From NCBI RefSeq assembly GCF_015207505.1, contig NZ_JADEWT010000001.1:62001-126000 (forward strand): DNA of 64,000 nucleotides. Direction: 5' to 3'. The position numbers and the translations under genes were made by a program. Below the pieces are notes generated by a model. The model worked only from the letters and a program-made list of their open reading frames with translations, did not search any database and was not told where the DNA came from. Below, piece by piece: positions 27,036 to 36,059 of this stretch (the first letter of the stretch is position 1; each line of letters opens with the position of its first letter). This stretch comes from Tychonema sp. LEGE 06208. GTDB taxonomy: Bacteria; Cyanobacteriota; Cyanobacteriia; Cyanobacteriales; Microcoleaceae.

Positions 27036-29108
27036 CTAACTCCAACTAAAATCCTCATGCAACAAATCCGAAAGTTCCTGATTGTAAGGTTTGAAGTAAT
27101 TAGTCAATTTTTCTGCGATTTCCGGTGGCATTTGGCTGTATTCATCGAGATGATTGATTTTATCTTCTTTACCTGCATTCTCACTAATATCCAGAAAATT
27201 CAATACTTCGGAAAAGACTTTGCCTGTATGTGTGTAAAAATCTTCGCTCTTGAGAATTAGCAATTGTTCTCTCGGAAAATAGTCGAGCCAATTTTTGATT
27301 TGTTCTACATAAATTCCCCGCGACAAATAGGAATAGTGCTGGTGATTGAAACTGTAATATTTTTCATCGGCTTTGATTTTTTCAATCTCACCTTTGAGTC
27401 GATCGCCCTCAGAGGCGATCGCCTTTTCAAAATCCAACTTTTCGCAGCCGTTTGCCACTTCTAAATGATAGTGCATCCACGCTCGTTTTACCGGGTTTCG
27501 CAGCATTACAATCAGCTTAACATCCGGGAAACACTTGTAAACTCGCTCCGCTACCAAGGGATGATAAATATAGTAAGCAGTCATCTCCCAAAGGAGCACT
27601 TTCTCACTCGCTACACTCCGCGTCAACTGCTTGCTGTACCACTCAATACCACGCTCGAAATTTAATTCAAAAAAGTGAATGTCCCGCGAACCTTCTTTGA
27701 TAATTTGCAAGTGATTTGCGAGATAGCTGTATAGAGATTCCGTGCCGCAGTTTTGAGCACCAATCATTAAAAAATCAGGTTTTTGCTTGTTTTCCAACTG
27801 AGTCAAAATCTTGGCGTAGCCGGGATTATTCTTATCCAAATCGTAAGTTGCAGCGGCTGGTTCGGCTAAATCCAGAAGCGGCATTTTGCCCTCAAATTCC
27901 CAGCGGTACGGCGGACAAAGAATCGTTTTTTGGTTGACAGTCGATCGCACGTACAGCGGATAAACCTGCCAATGATAATCGTAGGCGTAAGCCAAAGTTT
28001 CCTCGTAAACCCCAGCATTCACGTAATACTGACCGTTTCCTAAATCCAGCCTGTCTATTTGCAGCCGGATTTTGCCTTTCCCCTTTACAAGCGGCAGCAG
28101 TCTGCCCATTTGATTAGTATTAGTCTCAAAACAACTTTGACCATCATCCCGGCTGATTGTCACGGCAAAAATAGCAGCAGAAATTTCCTGAGACACCGAA
28201 TAATGGATTTCAATGCTAATAGCATCACCGCTATCTATTTCTACATTCGGAAATACTTTAACATCGGTAATTTCTACTTCCAAAGAACCGAAGCGATTCT
28301 GATTACCTCGCAGTGGCGAGCCGCTACTTGTAGCTTCAGCACCGCGCAGGGGAGTGTGATTTTCTGTGGACGATCGCATTTCTGACAAATACTGACCGAC
28401 TACTACTTCCGGTTCCCCATAGGCCACGATTTCACCTGCTTTCAGCCACAAAGCCCGATCGCACATTTTCTGAATTTGCGACGCAGTGTGAGAAATCAAA
28501 ACAATCGCACATCCTTGATTTTTAAACTCAGTTATCTTATTCAAACATTTGGTTTGAAAAGCCACATCACCAACCGACAAATGTTCATCAACTAACAGCA
28601 CTTCTGGATCGGTATGCACCGCCACGGAAAAAGCCAGCCGCATTTTCATCCCCGTACTGTAAGTCCGCATCGGGCTGTCAATAAACTTTTTTAACTCTGC
28701 AAATTCCACAATATCGTCAAACCTGCGCGCCACTTCCCGGCGAGTCAAACCGGCCACCACCGCACCCACAAACACGTTTTCTCTGCCCGTTAGATCCGTG
28801 TGAAAACTCGCACCCAAATCCAACAAGCCGCCAATTCTGCCGTTAACTTTAATAGATCCTTCCTCAGCCCGGCAAATACCGCCGACAAGTTGCAGCAGCG
28901 TTGATTTTCCCGCGCCATTCTTGCCAAGAATTCCCAGCATTTCCCCAGGAGAAACAGTAAAATTTATATTCCGCAGCGCCCAAAAACTCGCCTCCGGCTT
29001 CAGCTTCCACCAACCGGATAAAGCGGCTTCCATAATCGTATAAGGTTTCGCGGTAGAGTAGCGGTTAAAACGCTTACCCAAACCTTTGACAATAATTGCT
29101 TCACGCAT
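27036..29108 (-). CDS. Wzt-type ABC exporter ATPase fused to a sulfotransferase domain
   Basis: 690 residues. Residues 1-245: ABC ATPase with Walker A GKNGAGKST (62-70), signature YSTGMKM (150-156), Walker B VLLVDE (170-175) and H-loop SH (206-207). Residues 272-390: the C-terminal carbohydrate-recognition domain of Wzt (QMGRLLPLVKGKGKIRLQIDRL). Residues 443-690: sulfotransferase fold beginning DFLMIGAQNCGTESLYSYL. The PAPS loop usually reads GAQKCGTTSL, so the Lys is Asn453 and a Thr is Glu457. Wzm/Wzt exporters move O-antigen-like polysaccharides. Start abuts the permease stop, so the two are cotranscribed. Confidence 0.88.
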   Translation of the reverse strand: MREAIIVKGLGKRFNRYSTAKPYTIMEAALSGWWKLKPEASFWALRNINFTVSPGEMLGILGKNGAGKSTLLQLVGGICRAEEGSIKVNGRIGGLLDLGASFHTDLTGRENVFVGAVVAGLTRREVARRFDDIVEFAELKKFIDSPMRTYSTGMKMRLAFSVAVHTDPEVLLVDEHLSVGDVAFQTKCLNKITEFKNQGCAIVLISHTASQIQKMCDRALWLKAGEIVAYGEPEVVVGQYLSEMRSSTENHTPLRGAEATSSGSPLRGNQNRFGSLEVEITDVKVFPNVEIDSGDAISIEIHYSVSQEISAAIFAVTISRDDGQSCFETNTNQMGRLLPLVKGKGKIRLQIDRLDLGNGQYYVNAGVYEETLAYAYDYHWQVYPLYVRSTVNQKTILCPPYRWEFEGKMPLLDLAEPAAATYDLDKNNPGYAKILTQLENKQKPDFLMIGAQNCGTESLYSYLANHLQIIKEGSRDIHFFELNFERGIEWYSKQLTRSVASEKVLLWEMTAYYIYHPLVAERVYKCFPDVKLIVMLRNPVKRAWMHYHLEVANGCEKLDFEKAIASEGDRLKGEIEKIKADEKYYSFNHQHYSYLSRGIYVEQIKNWLDYFPREQLLILKSEDFYTHTGKVFSEVLNFLDISENAGKEDKINHLDEYSQMPPEIAEKLTNYFKPYNQELSDLLHEDFSWS

Positions 29109-29900
29109 TTACACTTCCTCCACAAAATGAGCGCTTTGCCGTCTAAAAATTCCCAGTCCGATGGGTAAAAGAGCCGCCACAGCCAAGCTCAAAATTAACA
29201 GAGCCGACCAATCCGGCTGCATACCTTTAAGAAGTATGGCGCGGTAAGCTTCAATCAGCGGCACCATTGGATTTAAGTAATAAAAAATCTTAAATTTTTC
29301 CGGGACGCTGTTGATGTCGTAGAAAATCGGAGTCAGGTAAAACAGCATCTGCAAAACTACTCCCAAAGTGTGTTGAGTGTCGCGAAAAGTGACATTTAAA
29401 GCTGCAAGGGGATAAGCAAAACTAACTGTCAACACAAACTGAATAATCATCAGCAGCGGCAACAAAAGTAACACTGGATTTAGATGAACGCCATCAATTA
29501 GCAGAAAGATAATTAACACCGGCAAAGCTAACACAAAGTGAATGAGCCCCGTCGTCGTCGTGACTACCGGCAAAATTGCCGGGGGGAAATTTGGCTGCCT
29601 GATTAGTGGCTTATGATTGGTAATTAATGCCGTTGATTTAAATAATACCGTTTGAGACCAATTCCAGATTAACAAGCCGCTGAAAACAAAGGAAGAATAT
29701 TTGGGAATATTAAGCGCTACGACAGAGCGAAACAAAAAGGAAAATACAGCCAACTGTAACAGCGGACTGATTAAAGTCCAAGCAATCCCCAAGGTCGATC
29801 GCTTGTAAAGTAATTTCATCTCGCGATCGACCAACACCCGCAACAAATCGAACCAATGAGCCATTTTGCGCCGATAAAGCACCGTTCCCGCATTTCTCAC
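29109..29900 (-). CDS. ABC-2 type polysaccharide export permease (Wzm-like)
   Basis: 263 residues from GTG, chosen because GGAGG lies 7 nt upstream and the start overlaps the stop of a small upstream ORF (GTGA). It has six hydrophobic segments and the family signature around PLLQLAVFSFLFRSVV and YLNPMVPLIEAYRAILL. It forms the membrane channel for the ATPase encoded immediately downstream (0-nt spacing). Confidence 0.93.
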   Translation of the reverse strand: MRNAGTVLYRRKMAHWFDLLRVLVDREMKLLYKRSTLGIAWTLISPLLQLAVFSFLFRSVVALNIPKYSSFVFSGLLIWNWSQTVLFKSTALITNHKPLIRQPNFPPAILPVVTTTTGLIHFVLALPVLIIFLLIDGVHLNPVLLLLPLLMIIQFVLTVSFAYPLAALNVTFRDTQHTLGVVLQMLFYLTPIFYDINSVPEKFKIFYYLNPMVPLIEAYRAILLKGMQPDWSALLILSLAVAALLPIGLGIFRRQSAHFVEEV

Positions 29901-30049
29901 CGCACACCTCCGGCAACTATCTGAGGTTCTGGCCGGGATGCCTCCCAGGGCTGAATCTTAACCAAATTCAGGGTCGGCACCAGGGTCAGCTTGTCAGCAA
30001 TTGGTTCTAAAAAATAAGCTTCAATCAATTTTAGTGCCATGATTACCAT
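29897..30049 (-). CDS. 50-residue small ORF translationally coupled to the permease
   Basis: ATG at 30049, stop overlapping the permease GTG start (GTGA). It encodes a small protein with an amphipathic start (MALKLIEAYFLEPIADKL) and a Pro-rich tail. Purine-rich AAAGAGAAA lies 8 nt upstream of the ATG. No family is recognised. The overlap favours a real coupled ORF, but it could also be a leader peptide or the remnant of a longer gene. Confidence 0.45.
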   Translation of the reverse strand: MVIMALKLIEAYFLEPIADKLTLVPTLNLVKIQPWEASRPEPQIVAGGVR

Positions 30050-30151
30050 TGTTAATTTCTCTTTCTTTTAACTCTCAATTACTACTTACGATTAATTAAA
30101 CGGTTAATTAATTACACCTCTATATTCTGTTTTTTCTCTAATCTAACTATG

Positions 30152-31504
30152 TCAGTTATAGGAAGAACTTTTCAGTGGTTTTTTGTCCACTACTGTAAAT
30201 AACATTAGATGTTGAAGTAGGGTGTTGTCAACTAAGCTAGGCTCAGAATGAGCAGCACTTTTGGGCATACCGTTAACCGCGATCGCCCGAGCCAGGGGTT
30301 CGGCAAACTCAAGCGCCAGAATCGATCGCAAGTGAGCGCCCCGCAGTGGCTCTACACCGAATTTGGGAGTGACGTGACCGACTGACAGTTCACCGTAACG
30401 GAGGTAAATGCCATCGGGTTTTTGCTCGTCAATCATTAGTTCTGCTGCTTCCCAACCTTCCTGCAAATCGATTTCAATTTCATGTCTGCCCAAATCGCCG
30501 CTAGCCGTTCCTTCTTGCATAAAACTAGAAAGAGCCGATCGGGTTTTTAACTGATCCATCACTCCCCGCAAGTACGAGTAAGCCAGTAGTCTCGTCCGCA
30601 GCCACCGCCAAGTTCCCCGCATCCCCATGTATTGAAGCCAGTCAAGGGATTTTCTCAGTCCGACAGCCAGCAAATCTAAGGCGGCAGGCCAGAAAAATAC
30701 GATCGCGACCAAAATTTTATTTACCAGCGAATCAGGAGTTTCGTAGTCTTTTATGTGCAGCGTCGGTTTCATTTCCGGGTGCCGCTGACCGATCAAAACA
30801 TCCGAACGCCCTTCCGCGCGAGCTCGCCCAAAAGAGCGATCGAGGTTGTTAGTTTCGTGTTCGTAGTGATACCCGACTGCATCCGTTGCCACCGCAAAAG
30901 GTACATTTGCTTTGAGCAAGCGCAAGGCAAACTCGTAATCTTCATAGGCAGTACCCGGGCCGAAGGCAGAATCGAAGCCTCCGGTACCAGCAAACAGTTT
31001 TGTATCAATAGAAAGGTTCCCACAGAGCAAATCTTGATAAGTGTACCGATGAGTCGGCTTGCTCATCTGGTAAAACTTTTCCTCCCACCAAGTCCGCACT
31101 TCTACCTCAAAAAAATTAGTCCTGGATTGCAACTTTGGCGGATAAGGACCGATCGCGGCGCAGCCTGGACGTTCTCGATGAACGCGCCCGTGGTTTTCGA
31201 CTAAACACGGCATTGCTTCGATGTCATCGTCCAGAAACAACAGCAGTTGTCCAGTAGCCTCCGCTGCTCCAATATTGCGAGACATACCCACACTCCGGCA
31301 GTTGGCCTCAATTGTGTGCATTTTAAAAGGAGCTTTGTAGTCTTGTAACATTCCTAAAGTATCGTCAATGCAGCTATCTACGACTACCCTGACTTCGATG
31401 AGATCCATCGGATAAGTCTGTAATTGCAGAGCATCCAAAGCCCGCCGCAGCGAAGAGCTTCGGTTGTGAGTTATAAGAATGATGCTAAATGTTAGATTTT
31501 CCAT
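30152..31504 (-). CDS. family 2 glycosyltransferase with C-terminal accessory domain
   Basis: 450 residues from the ATG at 31504. An upstream in-frame ATG (31558) would add 18 residues coded by CAATTCC-type repeat DNA, so I reject it. GT-A fold: FSIILITHNRSSSLRRALDAL, the DxD-type LFLDDDIEAMP, and the acceptor region GGFDSAFGPGTAYEDYEFALRL. A hydrophobic segment lies near 265-285. Residues about 340-412 (IYLRYGELSVGHVTPKF...) match the accessory domain of the neighbouring enzymes. It probably adds a sugar to the exported polysaccharide. Confidence 0.85.
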   Translation of the reverse strand: MENLTFSIILITHNRSSSLRRALDALQLQTYPMDLIEVRVVVDSCIDDTLGMLQDYKAPFKMHTIEANCRSVGMSRNIGAAEATGQLLLFLDDDIEAMPCLVENHGRVHRERPGCAAIGPYPPKLQSRTNFFEVEVRTWWEEKFYQMSKPTHRYTYQDLLCGNLSIDTKLFAGTGGFDSAFGPGTAYEDYEFALRLLKANVPFAVATDAVGYHYEHETNNLDRSFGRARAEGRSDVLIGQRHPEMKPTLHIKDYETPDSLVNKILVAIVFFWPAALDLLAVGLRKSLDWLQYMGMRGTWRWLRTRLLAYSYLRGVMDQLKTRSALSSFMQEGTASGDLGRHEIEIDLQEGWEAAELMIDEQKPDGIYLRYGELSVGHVTPKFGVEPLRGAHLRSILALEFAEPLARAIAVNGMPKSAAHSEPSLVDNTLLQHLMLFTVVDKKPLKSSSYN

Positions 31505-31592
31505 ATTTACATTCGGAACTGGGAATTGGGAATTGGGCGGAGCGAAGGGTTTGGGCATTGGGCATTCTTAACTTATAACCAATAACTAACAA

Positions 31593-32789
31593 CTAATAAC
31601 TAATAATTTCTTCCTTAATTTTTTGCAACCACTTGCGAGACACAAAATAAGCCTTCGGGCCGCTAATGCAGCCCCGCAGTTGAGCTAAAAGCAAATCACT
31701 AGGGATAGAATCCGGTTGCCTTCGCAAAGAAGCAATTAGTTCAGGAATTTGTATGTACCACAGCCATGACAAGGCTAAGATAGGTACGCTGAATTCTCTG
31801 TTGACCACAAATTGTTGCGTCCAGAAAGCATAGAGTCCCATTGCGTAGCCTTGGAGCGTGTTTCGCAGTTCTTCCCATGTGCGCCGGTGGCGGTGCCAAC
31901 TCAAGGCCCTCGGTTCGTAAACGATGCGGTAGCCGGCGCACAAAATGCGAGCAAACAATTGGCAGTCTTCCCCGTTGGCAGTGGGCGTTCCCGGTCCCAA
32001 AGCCTCGTCAAACAAGCCGATAAAGTCGATCGAACTTTTCCGCAAAGCCATACTCGCCGAAACCCCCACTGGCGAGACAACCAGCGGGTTGCAGTGCACC
32101 CCGTCAAAAATTAGGCGCTCGAAGCCCCGCCCGTGGGGGGTGTAGCGCTCGAACCATTCTTGCGCTTCGCTTTCGAGTTCCAAGGGCATCACCAGCCCCG
32201 TGACGCACATAACTCGGGGATCGCTAAAATTCCCCAAGAGCGATCGCAGCCAGTTCGGATCGGGGGCTGCATCGTCATCTGTAAACGCTACGAATTCGTG
32301 TTTAGCTTCGCGTAAAGCTCGGTTGCGGGCAGCGCTGGAGCCCGGTAGGTCTTCGCGCACATAGCGCACTTTTGGGTAATTTTTGACCAGTTCCCTGCTA
32401 GCGTCGGTAGCCGGACAATTGTCAATTACTAAGTATTCCTGACCGTCGTCGGGCAGCCGCATAAACGCTTCTAAACAGCGCCGCAAATCTTCCGGTCGAT
32501 CGCGCGTGCAAACTGCTACTGTGGCGATCGGCAATGCCTCCATCGCCCCCCGCTCATCCCATTCGAGAACGTCGTAGAGCCAATTTTTCCAAAGGTTATC
32601 CCCCGCAGCATCCATCAGTGTTTCCCGCAATTGAGAGCCCTCAATGCGACCTCCGACTACCGAAAGTTGAGCGCTCGCGATCGGCTTTCCGTGCAGTCTA
32701 ATTAAAACCAAGGCTTTGCTGTAACGCTCCTCAACCGCAATTTCTGGCGGGAGTTTGGAGATTTCTAGGTCGAGAATAGCTGTTGCCAT
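31593..32789 (-). CDS. family 2 glycosyltransferase with N-terminal accessory domain
   Basis: 398 residues. Residues about 6-75 form the accessory domain (KALVLIRLHGKPIASAQLSV...). Residues about 88-330 are a GT-A glycosyltransferase with VAVCTRDRPEDLRRCLEAF, the nucleotide-sugar DDD in FTDDDAAPDPNWL, and NGEDCQLFARILCAG. First gene of the leftward cluster; 88 bp of tandem repeat separate it from the next glycosyltransferase. Confidence 0.85.
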   Translation of the reverse strand: MATAILDLEISKLPPEIAVEERYSKALVLIRLHGKPIASAQLSVVGGRIEGSQLRETLMDAAGDNLWKNWLYDVLEWDERGAMEALPIATVAVCTRDRPEDLRRCLEAFMRLPDDGQEYLVIDNCPATDASRELVKNYPKVRYVREDLPGSSAARNRALREAKHEFVAFTDDDAAPDPNWLRSLLGNFSDPRVMCVTGLVMPLELESEAQEWFERYTPHGRGFERLIFDGVHCNPLVVSPVGVSASMALRKSSIDFIGLFDEALGPGTPTANGEDCQLFARILCAGYRIVYEPRALSWHRHRRTWEELRNTLQGYAMGLYAFWTQQFVVNREFSVPILALSWLWYIQIPELIASLRRQPDSIPSDLLLAQLRGCISGPKAYFVSRKWLQKIKEEIISY

Positions 32790-32791
32790 TT

Positions 32792-32825
32792 TAGATTTTA
32801 GATTTTAGATTTTAGATTTTAGATT
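32792..32825. repeat. tandem repeat TTTTAGA
   Basis: Five units of TTTTAGA immediately upstream of the glycosyltransferase start. The remaining 32826-33114 holds no recognisable gene. Confidence 0.85.
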
Positions 32826-33114
32826 GCCAAAAAATCATAGAGTCTCCGTATTTTACCGGATGTATTTTAGCCAAAATTGTTGTAGGGGATAGCAACTTAT
32901 CAATGCCATACTTGCCGATCGCCGATGCGCGAATCAAACATAAAGCCTCATATTTATTATTGCTGTTATTTATTTTTACTTTCGATTACCGGTTGATGTC
33001 AAGTTTTTTGTCTAAATAATTTTTGTCGCCGACAGCGATTGCTCGTCCAACACGATCTCAATGGCGAGTGTCATTGGGGGCCAGGGCTACCAAATTTTGC
33101 GATTAATGCCAAAT

Positions 33115-33152
33115 CAAAAAAACCCGATTTTTTATTAAGAAAACCGAGTTTT
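33115..33152 (-). terminator. intrinsic-type terminator of the pentapeptide gene
   Basis: Read on the minus strand: AAAACTCGGTTTT, a 6-nt loop, AAAAATCGGGTTTT, then further T. About 13 base pairs with G-T wobbles. It lies 65 bp after the pentapeptide gene stop. Confidence 0.6.
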
Positions 33153-33217
33153 GGCGATCGATCCTGATTTCAGCGTTAATTGCGATCGGCTACTATTCTC
33201 AAAAAAATATCAAACAA

Positions 33218-34054
33218 TCAAACACCCTCGCAATTCAAACTTTCGCGAGTAGTAGTTCTACTATAAGAATTCCAACTATCCAACTCCGCCGAACTCCGGT
33301 GACAAAGCATCGCCCTCACCCCTTCGTCAAGTCCGCGAACCCCAGTAAAATCCGCACCCTCAATGCTAGTAACATGATCGAAACTAGCATTAGTCAAATC
33401 AGCAGCTCGAAAATCAACACCCTGCAATTCCGCACCATTTAACCGCGCATCTCGCAAGCAAGCACCAGTCAAAAAAGCCCTCCGCAAATTAGCGCCGCTC
33501 AAACCCACACCTTGCAGATTAGCACCAGTCAAATCAGCCCCGCTTAAATAAGCGCCCAGCAAATTAGCACCCCTCAAATCCACAAACCGCAAATTAGCCG
33601 TATTTAAAAAAGCCCCAGTCAAAATAGCTCCAGGCCCCACAGCGCCGCAACTTTTGAATCTAAAACCCGACGGCCAAACTGTCAGCGAATCGTAGATAGC
33701 AACTTGCAATTTCGAGCCGCTCAAATCAGCCTCGCTCAGATTAGCATTCTGCAAAGAAGCCCTGCACAAACAACTGTTTTGCAAAGCAGCCGACTGCAAA
33801 ATCGCCCCTTGCAAATTAGCACCGCGCAAATCCGCTTCAACCAGATTAGCACCGCTCAAATCTGCACCGCACAGGTTAACACCAATCAAACTAGCACCCG
33901 CGAGGTTAGCACCGTCAAGCTTAGCACCGCTCAAATCGCGATCGTACAAATCAACCCCGCTCAAATCAACCCCTGCCAAACTCTGCCCCGACTTCACAGC
34001 AGCCAGTAAACTCTCCGAATCAAAATTTGTGCGATCGATCGTTAAATTAACCAT
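33218..34054 (-). CDS. pentapeptide repeat protein
   Basis: 278 residues. From about 27 to 245 the sequence consists of A(D/N)LxX pentapeptides (LSGADLTGANLQGVGLSGANL-type), which fold as a right-handed quadrilateral beta-helix. The run is interrupted around 121-140 by a Trp/Pro-containing loop (SLTVWPSGFRFKS). No enzymatic or transmembrane part. Common in cyanobacteria, mostly of unknown role. It is not part of the cpe cluster. Confidence 0.9.
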   Translation of the reverse strand: MVNLTIDRTNFDSESLLAAVKSGQSLAGVDLSGVDLYDRDLSGAKLDGANLAGASLIGVNLCGADLSGANLVEADLRGANLQGAILQSAALQNSCLCRASLQNANLSEADLSGSKLQVAIYDSLTVWPSGFRFKSCGAVGPGAILTGAFLNTANLRFVDLRGANLLGAYLSGADLTGANLQGVGLSGANLRRAFLTGACLRDARLNGAELQGVDFRAADLTNASFDHVTSIEGADFTGVRGLDEGVRAMLCHRSSAELDSWNSYSRTTTRESLNCEGV

Positions 34055-34310
34055 TTCTTTAAAAAAAACACCTCAATCCAACTGATTATACCTTGACCAG
34101 AACCCCTCCCGACATCCCTCACGCCATTTTCGATTTTTAATTTTTAATTTTCAATTGCGAATCATTTACTGAATGTCGGTTAGAAGCACAAGCCAGCATT
34201 TATCTTCTTTTTGGCTGCTAGAATTACTAAACTTTACAATCAAACATTCTCAAATTTAGTAAAATCGAGAAAACCGCATTGCCCAAAAATCAGCAGAGGT
34301 CACAAATACC

Positions 34311-34901
34311 ATGAAAATCCAACCGCCGATGACAATGATGGACTTCTTTCGCAAAAGCGAAGGAACCTGGTTTTCGCAGCGTTCAGTCCATCACTTCGAC
34401 GCAGTAGCAGACGAGTCAGGCGAATCAAATCTCATCATTCAAATCATGGAAAAAGACCACCCCAAAATACAAGAAATTTGCGAAAAGCAAGCAGTAAATC
34501 CAGCACTAGCCGTCGGTGGAGCTATATTCATGTGGCAGACAACCCTAGACGCACAAGACAAAGAACCAAACCCAAATTACGCAGCCATTCTAGTAGATAT
34601 TCCCGATCGAAACAATCCCCAATCAGGAAAATTTCTCCGCAACCAAGGCTATGTAGAAGGAATACCAGTCATCGGGAGATACAATTTTGCAACCGATGGA
34701 GTATTAACAATCGACACCGAATATGAAAAAAATCAAGGTCAAGAACGCTGCTGGTTTATCACTGACGATTTCCGCGTGCGCGTCAGCACAGTACGCATGA
34801 TGAACGGCATCAATCTTATGACTTACAGCTCAGAACGCCGCTGCGTCGCACCCGCAGATTTACAGCAAATCATTCAACAGCAACAACTCATCACTCATTA
34901 G
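34311..34901 (+). CDS. CpcS/CpeS-family phycobiliprotein lyase
   Basis: 196 residues. The S-type lyase fold (calycin) signature is clear: MDFFRKSEGTWFSQRSVHHFD, RGYVEG-like NQGYVEGIPVIGRYNF, and ERCWFITDDFRVRVSTV. S-type lyases attach bilins to Cys82-equivalent positions of phycobiliproteins. It is paralogous to the lyase at 36415 and convergent with cpeR. Whether it serves phycoerythrin, phycocyanin or allophycocyanin cannot be told. The stop TAG is part of a TCATTAG-like repeat unit. Confidence 0.88.
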   Translation: MKIQPPMTMMDFFRKSEGTWFSQRSVHHFDAVADESGESNLIIQIMEKDHPKIQEICEKQAVNPALAVGGAIFMWQTTLDAQDKEPNPNYAAILVDIPDRNNPQSGKFLRNQGYVEGIPVIGRYNFATDGVLTIDTEYEKNQGQERCWFITDDFRVRVSTVRMMNGINLMTYSSERRCVAPADLQQIIQQQQLITH

Positions 34902-34965
34902 TCATCAGCCATATCATGTCCGACTGAATAATTCTTACATATTCAAAGATTTGTAGTATTTGTAG

Positions 34966-35021
34966 GGTGCGTCGCCATTAAAAATCCGTACATCCAATTA
35001 ACAATCTCAGGGCGACGCACC
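34966..35021. terminator. inverted repeat between convergent lyase and cpeR genes
   Basis: GGTGCGTCGCC (34966-34976) and GGCGACGCACC (35011-35021) are exact complements with a 34-nt loop. It may terminate both convergent genes; it also resembles a common cyanobacterial dispersed repeat, and no T run is present. Confidence 0.4.
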
Positions 35022-35081
35022 TTACATCATATTTGAGAAAACAAGCCTAAAAATTATCTAATTTCAACCGCAGATTTTTAT

Positions 35082-35387
35082 TTAACAGCGTTCATCAAAC
35101 CTAGTATAAAAACTGCCGTATTTAATCCAGTATTGCTTGAGCTCGTGCTGAGGAGTGTGCAAACTCGCCTTAGCTTGATATAAAATAACTTTTCGGTGAT
35201 TGCCAATCCAAACTTTATTAATCGGGTGAACGCAAATAAAAGTTCCGCCCAAACTCTCAATGCACTCCCCAAAATTTTCAATAGTAGGATATTCTAGAGT
35301 TTCAAATATAAAAAAATTTCCCGAACAAATCAAATGCCGGCTCCGAATCCAGCACTCCATTTTTTTTCTAGCTAAAGGCGGCAGCAT
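35082..35387 (-). CDS. cpeR: phycoerythrin operon activator CpeR
   Basis: 101 residues, the family length. It begins LPPLARKKMECWIRSRHLICSGNFF and ends YWIKYGSFYTRFDERC, as in Fremyella CpeR, which is needed to activate cpeBA expression in green light. It is last in a cpeC-D-E-S-T-R order and only 24 bp after cpeT. The cpeBA target is not in the window. Confidence 0.92.
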   Translation of the reverse strand: MLPPLARKKMECWIRSRHLICSGNFFIFETLEYPTIENFGECIESLGGTFICVHPINKVWIGNHRKVILYQAKASLHTPQHELKQYWIKYGSFYTRFDERC

Positions 35388-35411
35388 AATATTTTAAACG
35401 TTCAGCTTTTA

Positions 35412-36011
35412 TCATATTACTAACGCGGTCGCAGGCACTTCACTAGCAAAACTTTCGACTTTATCAAACAGCAAAGGCCCTTCAGTCGAACCCCAAACTT
35501 GCTCGCCAGTATTAACATCCATTCCTCGGTCTAAACTTGTCCAAGTATGCTCTGTTAATTCCACATCACTCACTAAATAAGTCTCGCATCCCTTGCGATT
35601 AATCAAACACTTCTGCCCGGGTTCTACGCTTCCTCGAAATATTTCGCCATCTCTCTTAAATACCATTGAACAGTTATAGCGGCGTTCAATACTATCCGGC
35701 GTAATCGTCATCAAAATATCTAATTCTCGTCCTGCACCTGCATAAAGCATACCATCTTTTAGACCATAATTTTCTATATAAATTTGATCTTCTTGTTCGA
35801 CAAGTCGGTGAATTCCTTGACGGTAAGGATTCCACACATCGTAGTCATAAACTTGTTCGGAATAAAAACCAATGCCGCCAAAAAACTCAAAGGGTAAAGG
35901 CCGAAACAAAACCCGAATGTGAGCGTAATTTTGCGGATTTGCAATTGATTGCTTTTGGTTGCTGAAATGCCCGGCCATCAAGTTAGCTAGGGCGATAAGT
36001 TCACTTGTCAT
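35412..36011 (-). CDS. cpeT: T-type phycobiliprotein lyase CpeT
   Basis: 199 residues. CpeT/CpcT family (PF06206-type): ALANLMAGHFSNQKQS, the HIRVLFRPLPFEFFGGIGFYSEQVYDY core and the MDVNTGEQVWGSTEGPLLFDK ending. T-type lyases attach bilin to the beta-subunit Cys153-equivalent, here presumably phycoerythrobilin on CpeB. Between cpeS and cpeR. Confidence 0.92.
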   Translation of the reverse strand: MTSELIALANLMAGHFSNQKQSIANPQNYAHIRVLFRPLPFEFFGGIGFYSEQVYDYDVWNPYRQGIHRLVEQEDQIYIENYGLKDGMLYAGAGRELDILMTITPDSIERRYNCSMVFKRDGEIFRGSVEPGQKCLINRKGCETYLVSDVELTEHTWTSLDRGMDVNTGEQVWGSTEGPLLFDKVESFASEVPATALVI

Positions 36012-36059
36012 TGGGTAAAAGGAAGAAGGAAGTTCGGCAACGGATTATGTACGGGATGT

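Noticed and set aside
31505-31558. 18-residue N-terminal extension of the GT2 gene at 30152
   Set aside because: It is translated CAATTCC-type repeat DNA; the GT-A fold begins right after the internal ATG at 31504.
33704-34009. 101-codon frame antisense to the pentapeptide gene
   Set aside because: Its own periodicity (AQI, LQI) is the reflection of the pentapeptide repeats.
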